From assembly GCA_013396915.1 (NCBI GenBank), contig VWZL01005205.1, positions 248,001 through 312,000 on the forward strand: DNA of 64,000 nt. Direction: 5' to 3'. Below, piece by piece: positions 49,301-61,357 of this stretch; positions within the stretch are counted from its first letter, which is position 1, and each line of letters opens with the position of its first letter. The position numbers and the translations under genes were made by a program. Origin of the DNA: Stercorarius parasiticus. Taxonomy: Eukaryota; Chordata; Aves; Charadriiformes; Stercorariidae. The notes beneath the pieces are model-generated. The model was not told the origin of the DNA. It saw nothing but the letters and a program-made list of their open reading frames with translations, and made no database searches.

Positions 49301-52300
49301 CATTTGAACATGAGGAGAAGGAGCTGAACTGAGTCCAGATGAAAGAAAGACTGCTTTCAGCAACAAGGTACAGCCCGTATCTGCGTTGGTAGACTGAGCC
49401 TGACAGGATAGGAAGTCTGCATGGACCTAATAAAGACAAATAAATGCTGAATGGAGATTTATTTCTCTCAGGCACTTCCAAAAGGAAAAGCTTCACATCA
49501 CTTGCCACGCGTTGTACATGTCAGAACTACTAGTGACCCAGAGCTGTAGTTAGTTAGGAAGGGCCAAGTACCTTATGCTGCTGCTGGAGCTCTGCCACTA
49601 CACACAGCCCGTCTTCTCTCACCTGCTCCCCAGGAAACCTACTACATGTCCTTGGCTTGCTTCTTCTTTGCCTCTTTATAGCACTCTTTGCTGAGGGCTA
49701 GACAACCCTGTTAAAAATTTGACATAAGTACAACTAGGAGAAAACAACTACTATATTTCCAAAAACAACAAAAGGATGCATGCAGGGATGAGAGGATAGG
49801 GGAGAAAGCAGGGACATTTCAACCACCAGGTCACCTCCAGGCTCAGAGAACTGCTCAGTCCAGTCCCCTGACACTCTTTGTACCAGGCTTCTCCAACACC
49901 CTGGCCACTTGCTGTCTCATAAAACAGCCTGTAATGATGAGACTTGAATGGCAGCTTTATCAGAATGACAACTTATGACTTTTCCAGATGTGTTTTGATA
50001 TCCTCATATCGACTCTACCTAAGTATTGATGTTACAGGATTAAGCGATTTCTTCTATAAGAAATTTTCCGCCTGCCTTCAACTTAGTTTCTGTGCTGACT
50101 CTGTTGCCAAGAGTCAAGCTAGGCACAGCTGAGTATTGATTATAATTTTCATCATTATTTGTTACGGCTGTGTCCGAGTCTCATCTAACAGTTCAGTCAT
50201 AAAACACAGCCAAAATATCCCCTGTATTTGCAAAGAAACATCCTTTGTCCCAAGTAGTTTTTCTGTTACCACAGTGGAAACAATTACTATTGAATTAACT
50301 GGCACTGATAGCGTGGAATACTCACTGACCTGATTGTTCAGTGTGGAAAGCCAAAATTTCATTTCCTATGTTCATTTTCACCAGGCTTTTTTCTTTTCCT
50401 TTATATGAACCGAATAACAATCAACAGTTCAGTGACATTTTATAGTCCCCTGCTTTCATTCTACCTCCAGTGTTAGATGGCTCTGAAGGCTGTGATTTTA
50501 GCATACAAATAGACATCTTCAAGCAAAGAAATCTGTGAGTTGAAAGAACATGTAATATTCAGACAAAAAATTGCCTTGGAAAAAAACTGTGGACTAAACT
50601 CATTCTACGCAAAATTAAAACGGCCCTTCCCCAAAAAAAAGAAAATGCCATGCATGAAAAGCAAGTTACAGAAACATGGAAAAACACGTCACCATGTGTC
50701 TGACAGAAATATCTATTATCCCTAAACAGTGATTAATTCAGATGGAGACTGCAGCCTGTATGAGTCAGAAAGGTTTTATCTGAATATATCTAAAATAGGA
50801 AAAAAACCAATTTAATACAAATAACAAGGAGCTTAAAAGCTGGAGCAAAATCGCCTGATCACATCCAAACTGAGGATATTTAAACCAGTTAAAAATCTCT
50901 GTAATTAGACCAGCTTCATAGTTAAATCATAAATCTTCACAGGACCAGAGGAGAAGAAAATTAAGACATTCTGAAATTTTGAGACAGAAAATAAAGCAAG
51001 AAATGTAACCAATTTGAAGAAAAGTTAAAAAACGCAAATTTAAACTGGCAAACAGACAAGAAAATTATTATAGGTTAGCAGATAACCAGAAATGATCAGG
51101 ATTATAGAAATGCCATTTTTTAACAGATCTGCAGGCATGATCCTTCCCCCTTGCACCAGAAGAGTTGGACGAAAGTTAACATTGAACTATAATTCTAAAA
51201 CGGCAAAACCACTGCAATTGAAAAACGTTTCTGGTTTACACACTTCAAGAATAGTTTTAGTTTGAACAACCTCACTGAACGTTCTCACACAATCTTTGCA
51301 TCTAAGAAAGCATCAAGCATCCCAGTGATGCTTCCTACCATATGTGACAAAGGAATAACCCAAACCTCAGAGACAAAAACAAGAGACTTCATTTTTGGAA
51401 TGTTTTCATACCAACAGGGGTTGTTTTCATCATATTTTTACCAGGACTAACTTGGGCTGTATCAGAAATCACAAAGGAGGATGAGCCTCAAAGAGTTTTA
51501 TTGCCTTATTGGCAGTGGATCAATGTTAGCCCTGTGACCTCCAGATAGCTGCAAGTGAGCGAGAAGGACATCAGGCCACCAGTTGCTTTATCCTCTGATC
51601 CCACTACTGGGGAAAAAACAATACTGATAGTGAATTGTGTCCATAACCCTCCAGTTTGGCTGTCAAAGAGGGAAAGAGTTATCTTAAAAGTTGCATAAGT
51701 AGCTCAGAAGAAAAGACCTCAGTGGTTATTTGCTTTGGGATTATGCACACACTTGAATTCTTAAATGCTGCTGAAACAGGAAATACTGAATTTCCCCACT
51801 GATGATGTCAAAACAGGTTTTTTAAGAAGACAGTGACATTCAGTAAATGCAGAAGATTGGAACTACTCAGGATAATCACAAAAGTACAGACTGAAGCTAT
51901 TTGGCCTTAAGAAACTGCTCCTTTCAAACTTATCCCAGCATATCCTCCTTGTTTTTGTCACTTGTATCTTTCTGGTCCCTTTTTGCATGGCTTTCTGTCC
52001 ACTACATCCCTGGGCTTCGTTCATGCTTCTTTAGTTCAATGATACTGGTGGGAAACTGAATCTTCCCTGTGACCTGGCTCCTTTCTCCTGAAGTTCCCCC
52101 AAAAAAATAGAACCACAAAAGTTGCCTTTGCTTATTTATGAAGTTCTGCAATTGCCACCTATAACCGCTTCCTGGGGCCTGGCTATGTATGTCTGTAATA
52201 GGCATCTATCCCAAAAGATATGGAACTGATTTCATAAAGGACTTTTTTTTTCTATATGGCTGACTTATTTTAGTGGGTTTGGTCTTTTTTTGCCTATAAA

Positions 52301-55214
52301 CATAACCTGTCACATACAGAAGTATCCTGAGAACAGCTCAGCTATGAATGTAATAAAACTTTTTACACGGTGAATGCTGCTAAATAAATTTGGTGAACTA
52401 TCTTATAACTACAGAGTTCTCTGATTTCTTATGGTCCTTGCTATGACATATATCAAGAATTTTACACATTGTGACTTATAAAAGAAAGCTAGATGAAATA
52501 TTGCAGCTGTGATTTGCCTCACCATATGCAGCCTCTCACTAAGAACATGCTAGAGTGTTTGTTCACAAACTAAGTGTGAACCACACAGCATGACCACAAT
52601 TCTGGTTATGCAGATCTTGAAATATGCCATGGGTCTTTCATGATTCTCCATCAGAGGCTTTGTTTCCTCCTGCTTGGATAAGAAATGAAAGCCTAAGAAT
52701 GACATGGCAGCTGTCACAAACTCTGGGATGAAGAGTGTATTTATAACCTGGCTATTCTGCCGTGCTCCTAACCCTTGGCAAAAGTCCTAGGAGGAAAACA
52801 GCCCCACGACCTTTGGAAATCCAATCCACTCAGAGCTCTGGGCAGTTTCCAACCAAGAAATAACTTTTTTAGAAAAATCATCAAGTTTTTTCTCAGGTGG
52901 GTGAACAGTCTCTATCCTGAGGCTCATCAGTTACTGCCTTCTCTCCTGTTGTATCAGCTCAGTGGGGCTGCTAATAGAAGAAGAAGCATTTGTCTAAAGA
53001 GCCCACCCAAGCTATAAATCTTGATCCACTTTCACAAATAAACCCTTGCTTTTTTCACCAAGGAGGCTAGGGGAGCCTGGTGAGAAATGGCAACCTCAGC
53101 TCAGTGAGTAGAATTTCCATTCCAAACGTGCTATCGCTCTCCCTGATAATGCTCTCATCAGAGATTGATCTGCTCTTTTGTCCCTAGAGGTCACTGCAAA
53201 GCAGAATTAAAGTGCAGTCGTGCTAAGGCAGCGTGGGGAGCTGAGCAGTGCCCTTGGCTCTGTATTCATCCCTATTCTTCCATTCACCTGCTTTCTCCAA
53301 TGATACTGTGCTGCTAATTATCACAAATTGTCAGTTTTTATTTTATCCAGTGGAACTCTCTTTTATACTGTGTTTATCGTAAGTGACATAAATTTAAAAA
53401 ATACATCTGTGTGGCCATATGCTTATAAATAGCATGCATTCCTCCATGCCCCATCCATGGCTACCATACGGTAGCTACATGACACACATTTTGTTCAGAA
53501 GGGGCTAAGTTTTGCTCCCTGGGTGAGCTGCTCAAAGTTAGCATCACTGTAGGGCTGGGATGCCTTAGGTCACAGCACAGGAGTAGAAAAATTGCATAGG
53601 TCAGTTAGGAAATTATGAAATCATTTTTATTCATTTTAAGCCATTTGTATGAATGAAACCATCTGCAGGAGAATCATACTCACAAACCACAGACTTATCA
53701 GTAAAGAATTCTATTCAGCCCCACACTTCCAACAAGCTCTTGTTGGAAGACAATTATAACAGATCTTTAAAGCCTAATAAATACTAACCATTTAGCTCCA
53801 AACATATAGGATTCTTGCAGGATTAGTGACAGCTTAAGGCACAATAGTGAAGCTGCCTATAAACTGATCTCTTCCAGGACAGCAGATCTGCGTTAATGCA
53901 GCCAATTACCCTCATCTGACTTTCATTTCAACTTTTTTTACCTGCTTTTGCTACCCTCTCACCTTTTTTTGGCCCAAAGACTGTGGCAGCTGGTTCTTAT
54001 GACCATAGGGTGGTGACATCACATCCCATCTTTGACACAAGCTGTCCACAGAGCAGCAAAACCAAAGTGGCCAGAGTCTCCGTTTAGTCCATTGGCCACG
54101 GATATAACTCTGCTAGGTTTCCAGCTAAAGCATGTGGGACATCGGGCTGGAGATGTAGAAAGCAATTAAAAGACAAGAACTTCTGACAGACAAGGAACCA
54201 AGTTCTCAGTTAAATGGCTAATTCACTTACGTTTTAAATATTTACTCAACAGGACCCATTTTCTAATGCTGCTTTCCTCAGGAAAGCAAGTATTTCCCCC
54301 CATGTGGCTGGAAGATGTTTACTTCTGTCCGCCTATGGCACCGACCAACCAAAGTCAGTTGCTGCAATTATACATATTCCAGATAGAATACAGATACCAC
54401 TTCTTCATCAAATGGGGTGTCTCGTTACTGTAAACTGTAAGATAACCCAGCCATGAGGGCTTATATCCACATTATGTTTGACCAAAGGACGGAGTCTACT
54501 TTTTCTGTTAGCTGCGCTGGACTTTACTGACACATACTAGTGAAAAGAAAAAAAGAGAAAAAGAAAAAACAAAACAGAAGAAAGAAACCTGAGTGTCAGA
54601 TGTTGGGAGATAAAGAAAAATATAGCATGAGATCCAAGAGTCTTTTGTGGCACCAGAAGCCAGGAAATGAGCGCGGGAAAGGAGGAAAACCATGAAATAC
54701 TTTTTGTATGCAACAGCAGCCAGCACCAGAGCAGATGACTGAGGAAAGGCAGTGCCAGCAGCACTTGATAAATATCACCCTGATTCAGAAGGGGCTAAGT
54801 AATGACTGAGGAATGAGTCAGAAGTACTTCTTTTTCACCCATTTCCCATTTGCCTTTTTTTACCTGTAGGAGATTATTAAATCAGCTAACGTTATGAAAT
54901 CTTTAGAGTCCCTCTTATCTCTGCCTACCCTACTACATGCCCTACTAATGAAAAAGGTGAGATTGTTTTCAGTTCATACACATGGGCATGAAAATACCGT
55001 GGAGAACTTTTGAAAGATTACTTACTGCGGTGTGTGCCCTTTAGGGATCGGGCCAACTGACTGGACTGCTGCAGTTTTTAATTACTAAATAATGAACATA
55101 ATTTCCATATAATTTGTTCCACTCAGGTGTCGTTCAAGATCCTTTTAAATAGACAATTATTACCACACTGAAACTATCCAGTTAGAGAAGGCTAGTGGTT
55201 ACAATATGAGCCTT
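46341..55214. other. Non-genic unique sequence (8.9 kb)
   Basis: No gene, RNA gene or interspersed repeat is recognised in this long stretch. ATG frames at 47023-47370 (minus, 115 codons) and 48983-49240 (plus, 85 codons) have fairly ordinary protein composition but no domain, splice context or homologue I know. Patches of A-rich sequence occur near 46500 and 50780-51060. A purine-rich tract lies at 54541-54590. Confidence 0.55.
54541..54590. repeat. Purine-rich (A/G) low-complexity tract
   Basis: A run of AAAG, AAAAAG and GAAA words with almost no pyrimidines. The minus-strand Phe/Leu/Ser-rich frames across 54508-54778 come from this tract. Confidence 0.7.
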
Positions 55215-55232
55215 TATCTCTAATTAGAGATA
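55215..55232. promoter_or_regulatory. Perfect 18-bp palindrome with TAATTA core
   Basis: TATCTCTAATTAGAGATA is identical to its reverse complement. The centre TAATTA is a homeodomain-type core and each arm carries a GATA word (TATC/GATA). It could be a symmetric protein-binding site or simply a short cruciform-prone sequence. No loop separates the arms. Confidence 0.4.
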
Positions 55233-57850
55233 TAATATCTTACTGTGAAAGGCTCCTTCTCTGACCTTCAGCAAGCAACTTTTAATTTCTTTCTTGCCAT
55301 TTGTAAGAACACAATAGCACGTCCCTACCACAGAGGGGTGCTATAACTATCCAAACATTAAATATTTGAGCTACACTGTAAGTATATTCTAGTGAATACC
55401 ATCCACTTTATATTCCCATCACTTCTAAATATTGTAACTGCTATAAATGATAAAGTTATAAATTCTCTCTGCAGGCAATTTTCTGACAGTTACATAGATT
55501 TAGTTTATTGTTTTCTGCTCTTATAATATTGTCTTTTTCTCTAGCAGACCACACTGAAAAGAAAACAAGATATTTGCCTCTAAGACCTCCCCATGGTTTG
55601 AGACCACATGATAGATGAAAATAGAGCGATTTCCTGAAAGTGCTCTAGAACGAATTTTGCATCTTCACTTTCTAAAAAAAGAACACAGTAAATATTATTT
55701 CTTTCTGTAGTTTCAGTGAAAATTACTATTTTCTTTTAAGGGAACAGAATACAAGAAAACAAAACAATGTAAGTTTTCATATGAGTGCAGTGTAGGCTGT
55801 GTTTCAGCATATTTACTCAACTCTCAGATTAAATTATCTGTCCTATAAACTAGTTGAGAAGGAGTACTTTAAAAATGTAAAGGATAATACAGAAAAAACG
55901 AAACCTCAGACACAATAGCTATTTTCCATCCTATAAACGCAGGCTGAAACTCACAGGCTTTCTGCAGTCAAGGCGCAGTCAAGTTGCCAAGATGACGGTA
56001 ACGCTCAGCAGAAGCCAAACACAGTTCCTTACCTCGAGCCACAATCTTTCCGAAAATCTTGTTTTAAAGCAGACATCTGCAGGAGTCCCCTCTGTGGCCA
56101 GCCTAGGAATCAGAGGGCAAGACGATCGCAGCCTTTAATGCCACTGCTTATTTTTATAATCATCGTCTGGACTGACTAGGTACAAATGTGCCTTTTTGAA
56201 GCCCACTTTGGCCAGGAGGGAAAATGGGATGTCTAATTCATTTTTCACCTCTCCCTTCTTCCCTGTTGCTTGTGCTTTTTAATGCCATACCCACACTTAT
56301 CTGCTTCCCTTACCACCTGGGGACTCCAGCCTACAATGCGCTGTGCCGCCTGCAGTGCCCTCCAACCCAGGATGGTCCCTGCCCAGAGGTACCCCAGAAC
56401 AACCTCAGATTATTAGCATTTCTATACATATCTCACTAACTGCTACCTCCACCTTACTTTTTAACTCTTTGTTGCCTCTTCACATGAAGCCTCTTAAAAA
56501 CCAGGGGTCTGCCCTGACAATGAGACCTAAACCCAAGGTCAACAGAGATAAAACCAGTTAGCCCAAACCAAAGAACCATTACAATGCCACTACGCTGTCC
56601 TTCACTGATAGCTCAGGTATCCTGTGGTTAGTAAAGATGTTTCTTTACTAACATGAACAAAAGTGCAGGATCAGTGAGATGTCATGCATGAAGATGTAAC
56701 AATCAAAAATTAGTATACTGGGGTGAGGAGAAGACTTTCCCAGTAAGCATTTATTCATTATTGTTAAGTGAGCAATCTGGTAGGGTAAAAGCACGCACAT
56801 ACGTGTTATGACAGTTCAGTAGCTTTGCTCTTTAAAACAGCCCATGCTACCTCTACACTTGAATAGATATAATAAATCTTTGTGACAACAGCGTCTCACA
56901 TATTTACCTGCTGCACAAGAAATGAATAAAATACATCTATGTAAATTTTGTCAAGCTTTTAGTTTCTATCCTGTTGTTTGCAGAAAAGGAAGAAACAATG
57001 TCAAATAGCCTCATGGAGAGGTTCTGCTATAATTGGGTATTTTAGCACAAGCTGTTCCATTCCAGTTGAGAATATTTTCTAAAAGAAAACAGACTGGAAA
57101 ATCACATTTGTTTCCCAATTTTGCTTAACAAAGCAAATGTTGCAGTAGATGGGTTTTTTTCAAAGTTTTAAGCAGAAAGGAATATTTTAGAAAAAGCAAA
57201 TTAAATGTCAGTATTACAAATTTTGTTCTCTGTGCTTTGCTGTGTGGAAACTAGACGGGGCTCTGAGCTGTGAAATCCTGATAGGAACCTCCGAATGGCC
57301 TGGAAATTGTAGGTTTACTCAGCCCAGCGGTTCAGCGTCTGTTCATCAGAGAAATAGAGGTTTGTGCCCAATATCTAGATGTGAACGTAGGCGGGTTGAA
57401 GGAAGACCGCAAATTGAAATTGGAATATTTGGATCCAGAGCTTGCTCATTATAAATGACTAGAATTTTCTGGTTATCTGTTAAAATGCACCGATAAGGAT
57501 TTGCAGCTGGAGTGACAGAGGAAGGCTCGTGTCCCACGGGGCAGGTGAGGACAGGCTGCAGGGCACCCACAGCTCTGTCCCGCCTGGGAACAAAGCACCC
57601 TCGCGGGAGAAAGTCACTCCTGACATTGCGAGAAGCTGTGTATGTATGGCCTTGATTTCACCATGACCTGATCCCAGGTGAAACCAAATGTGAGGGTACT
57701 GACATGAAATAACACACTTCCTAAATCTTCCTTAGCCCATCTTTGCACCTGATAAACACCAAAGGGTCTGGCCTAGGCAGTGCTGAGCTAGAATTCTCCT
57801 AGCTGAAATATAACGTGAGAGCAGAAAAGCAGCACCCTTAGTGCCCTGTG
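55233..57850. other. Non-genic unique sequence
   Basis: No gene or interspersed repeat. On the minus strand an ATG at about 56080 opens 14 codons before a GTAAGG donor-like site (CCTTACCTCGAG on the plus strand near 56030), but the start context is weak. The 57240-57620 part is slightly more GC- and CpG-rich, not an island. Confidence 0.55.
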
Positions 57851-57887
57851 TGAGGCAGAATGATGCAGAATGATGCAGAATGCAGAA
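57851..57887. repeat. Short 10-bp tandem repeat
   Basis: TGAGGCAGAA, TGATGCAGAA, TGATGCAGAA and a partial TGCAGAA follow each other directly. Two of the three full units are identical. It is a small slippage-type repeat. Confidence 0.85.
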
Positions 57888-58370
57888 TTCTAAGAACAAG
57901 AAATGTTCCGTATAAACATGAAAAAACATATAAAACTTTTATAGCTGCTTTGGACCACTATGAAAACAGACTAAAAATAATTTCAAAATGTTCTTAAAAT
58001 GCACTTATTTTCTTTGGTTCTAACTCAGTAAAAATGTCTCAACAGATGAAAATTAAATACAGGTTAATGAAATAAGTCAGAGACAAGGAACTCTAGAGAC
58101 AATATAGACACAAATATCTACTTATTCTAGCCAGAAGTAATTTCCTTGGTTTAGTTTGATTGATTGGGGTTTTTTTCCCAAACCACAATCATAGTATAGA
58201 ATATGTTAGATTGAAATTAGAATTTATTAGCTTGAAACATCCATCAGTTCAGTTGTCAGTAATGAGATTGTTAGCCAGTTATTCAGATTGACGATTTTGC
58301 AGCAGTACCTGCTGCAGCAAGGACAGAAACAGGGAAAATAAGAAACAATTTTCAGGGGGAAGCATTTCTT
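57888..58370. other. Non-genic unique sequence
   Basis: AT-rich; nothing recognised. Confidence 0.6.
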
Positions 58371-58946
58371 CTAAGCAGCCAAGCAGATAATATAGAAATA
58401 ATTTAAATTGTTCCATAATTTGGATTTTGTATTTCCTTGTAGCGTTATTAAGCAAAAAATGTCAAGAAGTGCTAAACTGATTTTAATTTCTAAAGTTTCC
58501 TTTTGAGGAATGGTCTTCGTAAAGTATGCGCTCAAGGTCTCAGTTTCAAGAAGTACTGAGACAGTCAGACATTGCCATGAGCCTTCTATGACAGACAATC
58601 CTGAGATAAACATTTTTTGAAAGTGGATTTTCTTGAGCCAAGTTTTCTTCCAGTGTCCCTCAGAAATTTTTTTATATTTCTGTTTCTCATCCCAGTGGAT
58701 AAAAAAGAGCAATAAATTAAAAATAAAAATTAAAGAAATCATTAGTATTTTCACAGTCTGGGACTTTTTGAACCAGGCATTGGCTCCAGGGAGGAAGCTG
58801 TCTTGCTCTTTCGCCTTTGACATTTCTCCATCATTTTTTCCTATTTCAAGTCTTTTGCAAGCTTTCATGTTTCTCGAATTTAGGTCTCTCCTGGTTTTAT
58901 GTTCATTACAGCGACAAATAAAAAACAAGTCACAATTTATTTGCAT
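58371..58946 (-). CDS. Longest open frame in the window (191 codons), hypothetical single-pass membrane-type protein, probably chance
   Basis: ATG start at 58944-58946 on the minus strand and stop at the low-coordinate end. The predicted product has a basic, Cys- and charge-containing N-terminal 60 residues, one clear hydrophobic segment at about residues 64-84 (core ILMISLIFIFNLLLFF), then a Lys-rich region and an ordinary C-terminal half. That is the arrangement of a type II or N-cytoplasmic single-pass protein. I recognise no family. By rough reckoning a frame this long is unusual but not impossible by chance in 64 kb of AT-rich DNA. The opposite strand is also open for 106 codons across part of it, which argues for a stop-poor composition. 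No splice sites or promoter support it. Confidence 0.2.
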   Translation of the reverse strand: MQINCDLFFICRCNEHKTRRDLNSRNMKACKRLEIGKNDGEMSKAKEQDSFLPGANAWFKKSQTVKILMISLIFIFNLLLFFIHWDEKQKYKKISEGHWKKTWLKKIHFQKMFISGLSVIEGSWQCLTVSVLLETETLSAYFTKTIPQKETLEIKISLALLDIFCLITLQGNTKSKLWNNLNYFYIICLAA

Positions 58947-61131
58947 AAAATAAAAAGAAAGCAGAGAAAATTCAGTAACAATGTGAATTTTAACTGCAGA
59001 TATGAGGACTGGAAATTTTCATCCAGCTTTCACCCTACCTTTCCCTTCACACTTTTAGCTTTCATCTCTGAAAGTATTGGTATTACCTGCGTTTAGCAAT
59101 TGTTTCACAACCAGCGTTTACTATTACTTTACACTGTACATCTTGTACACACTACTATCTCAGCTTCATTTATGCTAGAGGCAAAATAATGGAGGAGTTG
59201 GGAGAAAAGGATATTTGTAAGCCTCATTTTGTAATAAACTGGGATTTTGCACACAAATTGCCATCCTACAACTCTAAGACACTTCAGGCACCAGCCAGAA
59301 ATCCTTGGGGGAGTTCAAGGGATGAGCAGGGTGTCTTTGCATGAGTCAGTTAATTTTCTTATCTCCTTTTATCTATCTACGGGTCAATACCACCTCAGAA
59401 GACTGAAGACTTACAAGTTGGCATGTGAAAGATTCTTTAACTGCAAAGAATATTGAAGTTTTTGCAGGAATTATCTTCCATAAGTAAACAGCTGCTTCTT
59501 CCTCCTAAACTATCAGGCTTTCACAGGAAAAGCAGAATGAAAGAGGAAGGAGGGGTAAGCAGGACAAAGAAAAGAACTGCCATGAAATAATCGATTAACA
59601 TAAATATGAAGCTGTTAGACCAATATAAAATATAAGGGGGTTTGCAAGTATTGATCGGTGTCCCTGCGCAGAGTATCTCAGAGTAGCCTTTTGTGCAAAT
59701 GTCTTCCCTCTCTCTCAGTCCAGGCTTTGATCATCCCTGAACTACTCCAGTCAGCCTGGAGTGCTTGCTTTCTCTGCGCTTGTTTCTGAGCAATAGTGCT
59801 TCTGGCTTTCTTCTCCTCTGATACAGTGCAATTTTATTCTACAGTGTTCAACAACATGTGTCCTGTTAGGTCTTCAATTAGGTTTAGAAACTGAATTGAT
59901 GCTTTGTTTTTAAACCTTTAAAAATTTGCCTTTTCCAAACCAACTGCATTCTGTTTTAAATTTTTTCTTTGAAAGGTTTCACTAATAATAATTTTTTCTC
60001 CATCTAATAAAGCTCTCCGCAAAGTGCAACATTGTTCAGCTAACACTTCCTAGTATTCCTTCCGGTATTTCTTCACACCAATGCTGTGGATGCAGTTCCA
60101 TTTTCTTTTGCTTCCTGAATGAAGTAAGTTACATTATCTGCCTTGTTTGTTCCTTTTCTCTTTCCTACATGTGGTAACTAATTGGGCAATAATATGTTCA
60201 TCAGTCAGTGGGCAAAGGGGAGCAAGCAGATCGTAAGCACCCCAGGCTGCTGCTCTCTTGGCAAGGAAGAACGAAATGAGAAAGACCATCTTATTGTACT
60301 CCACAGCCTATAGCCAGAACAAATACCACCCTGAAGGTTGCTAGTGTTGCATGGGGTGCAAATAAGATGATCAGCTGAATACAAGCTGTCCTTATGTTGT
60401 CCTTAGCTAGGAAACAGATTTTCTACAGCTTGAAAGCTCACTGAGTCATAATTTGATCAAGACTGAAAAGTCAGTCTCTTGGAAGTGAACTTGGCCAGTA
60501 TTCAAGCAGCATGTACTTAGATTTAACAGCACATACCAATCAATCTGAGTTTGGGAGGATAGCAGCATGCCTCAGAATTGCAGAATATGAGAAATATCAC
60601 TACTTCAAGAAGAATAAGAGAAAAAAACTCCCAGTAGCTGATCACTCAAACTGACAGACTCTCCTGCTGCAGCACTACTATTCTCAGTTTGAAAGCTGCG
60701 CATCAGCAGTCAGTCAACCTCTGTTCTTTCAGGAGAACAGAAATACCCATGTGCCTTTTTTTTTCCTTCGTAAAGAGTACAGCCAAAAAAACCACACTAA
60801 ACCCCCATTCCCATCCAGGTTTGCAAGTTGTCTTAATTAACAATAGTGTTGATGTGTGAGAAATTGCATGCTCTGGTTTTATCACACATCTTGGCAGCAT
60901 CTTTCTCACACTTGATACTCTCTGCAGTCAAGGCAAGGCGCAAGCATCTGCCTCTGTGTGTGTGATACTTGCAGCATGAAAGCACCAATGATATCCAGAA
61001 AGACTACAGGCATGTTAAGCCAGGTCATACTCCTTGATGCCATTAATTCAACATCATACATTTAAAGGGCAAATATTCTTTCCCATGCATAGTCTTGTGA
61101 ATGTTAAATAGTATTTACATTATAATTACAG
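58947..61131. other. Non-genic unique sequence
   Basis: No gene or interspersed repeat recognised. A purine-rich stretch lies at 59525-59575. Confidence 0.6.
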
Positions 61132-61195
61132 ACTCAAAATACATACTCTCTTTCCTTTCCACATCCTTCACGGTGGCGCTGATACAAAACACAAG
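61132..61195 (+). other. Candidate exon (64 nt) with strong donor, product unknown
   Basis: Ends with AAG directly before GTAAGTG (61196), a near-ideal donor. The acceptor (ATTATAATTACAG ending at 61131) has a poor pyrimidine tract. One frame is open across the whole segment. It lies 21 bp upstream of the short ORF at 61217, so both cannot be simple neighbouring coding parts of one exon unless the donor is unused. Confidence 0.12.
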
Positions 61196-61216
61196 GTAAG
61201 TGAAAGACCAGGGTAG

Positions 61217-61357
61217 ATGAGGTTTGAATTCACCTCAGCTTCAGTAGCTGGAAAGCAGCAGATTGAAACCAAACTAAGGCAAAGGGTCAGCTATGAAGTC
61301 GCTGAAGATTTCTGGGATGACTACGTGAAGATTTTGCCCACTTGGGAAATCCTGTGA
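61217..61357 (+). CDS. Candidate small ORF, 46 codons, function unknown
   Basis: A complete ATG-to-TGA frame, preceded directly by an in-frame TAG. Its composition is unlike the chance frames around it: the C-terminal half reads RVSYEVAEDFWDDYVKILPT, with three Trp/Tyr-type aromatic residues set among acidic ones and few Ser, Cys or His. The start context (TAGATGA) is weak. No homologue is recognised. An alternative is an old repeat: GGTTTGAATTC at 61221-61231, just inside the frame, is two changes from a tRNA-type B box (GGTTCGAATCC), so the block might be a decayed tRNA-derived SINE. A micropeptide, a retained exon piece and chance are all possible. Confidence 0.22.
   Translation: MRFEFTSASVAGKQQIETKLRQRVSYEVAEDFWDDYVKILPTWEIL

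Noticed and set aside
56035..56082. Minus-strand ATG with 14 open codons leading into a GTAAGG donor-like site.
   Set aside because: Too short, poor start context, and no CpG-rich promoter.
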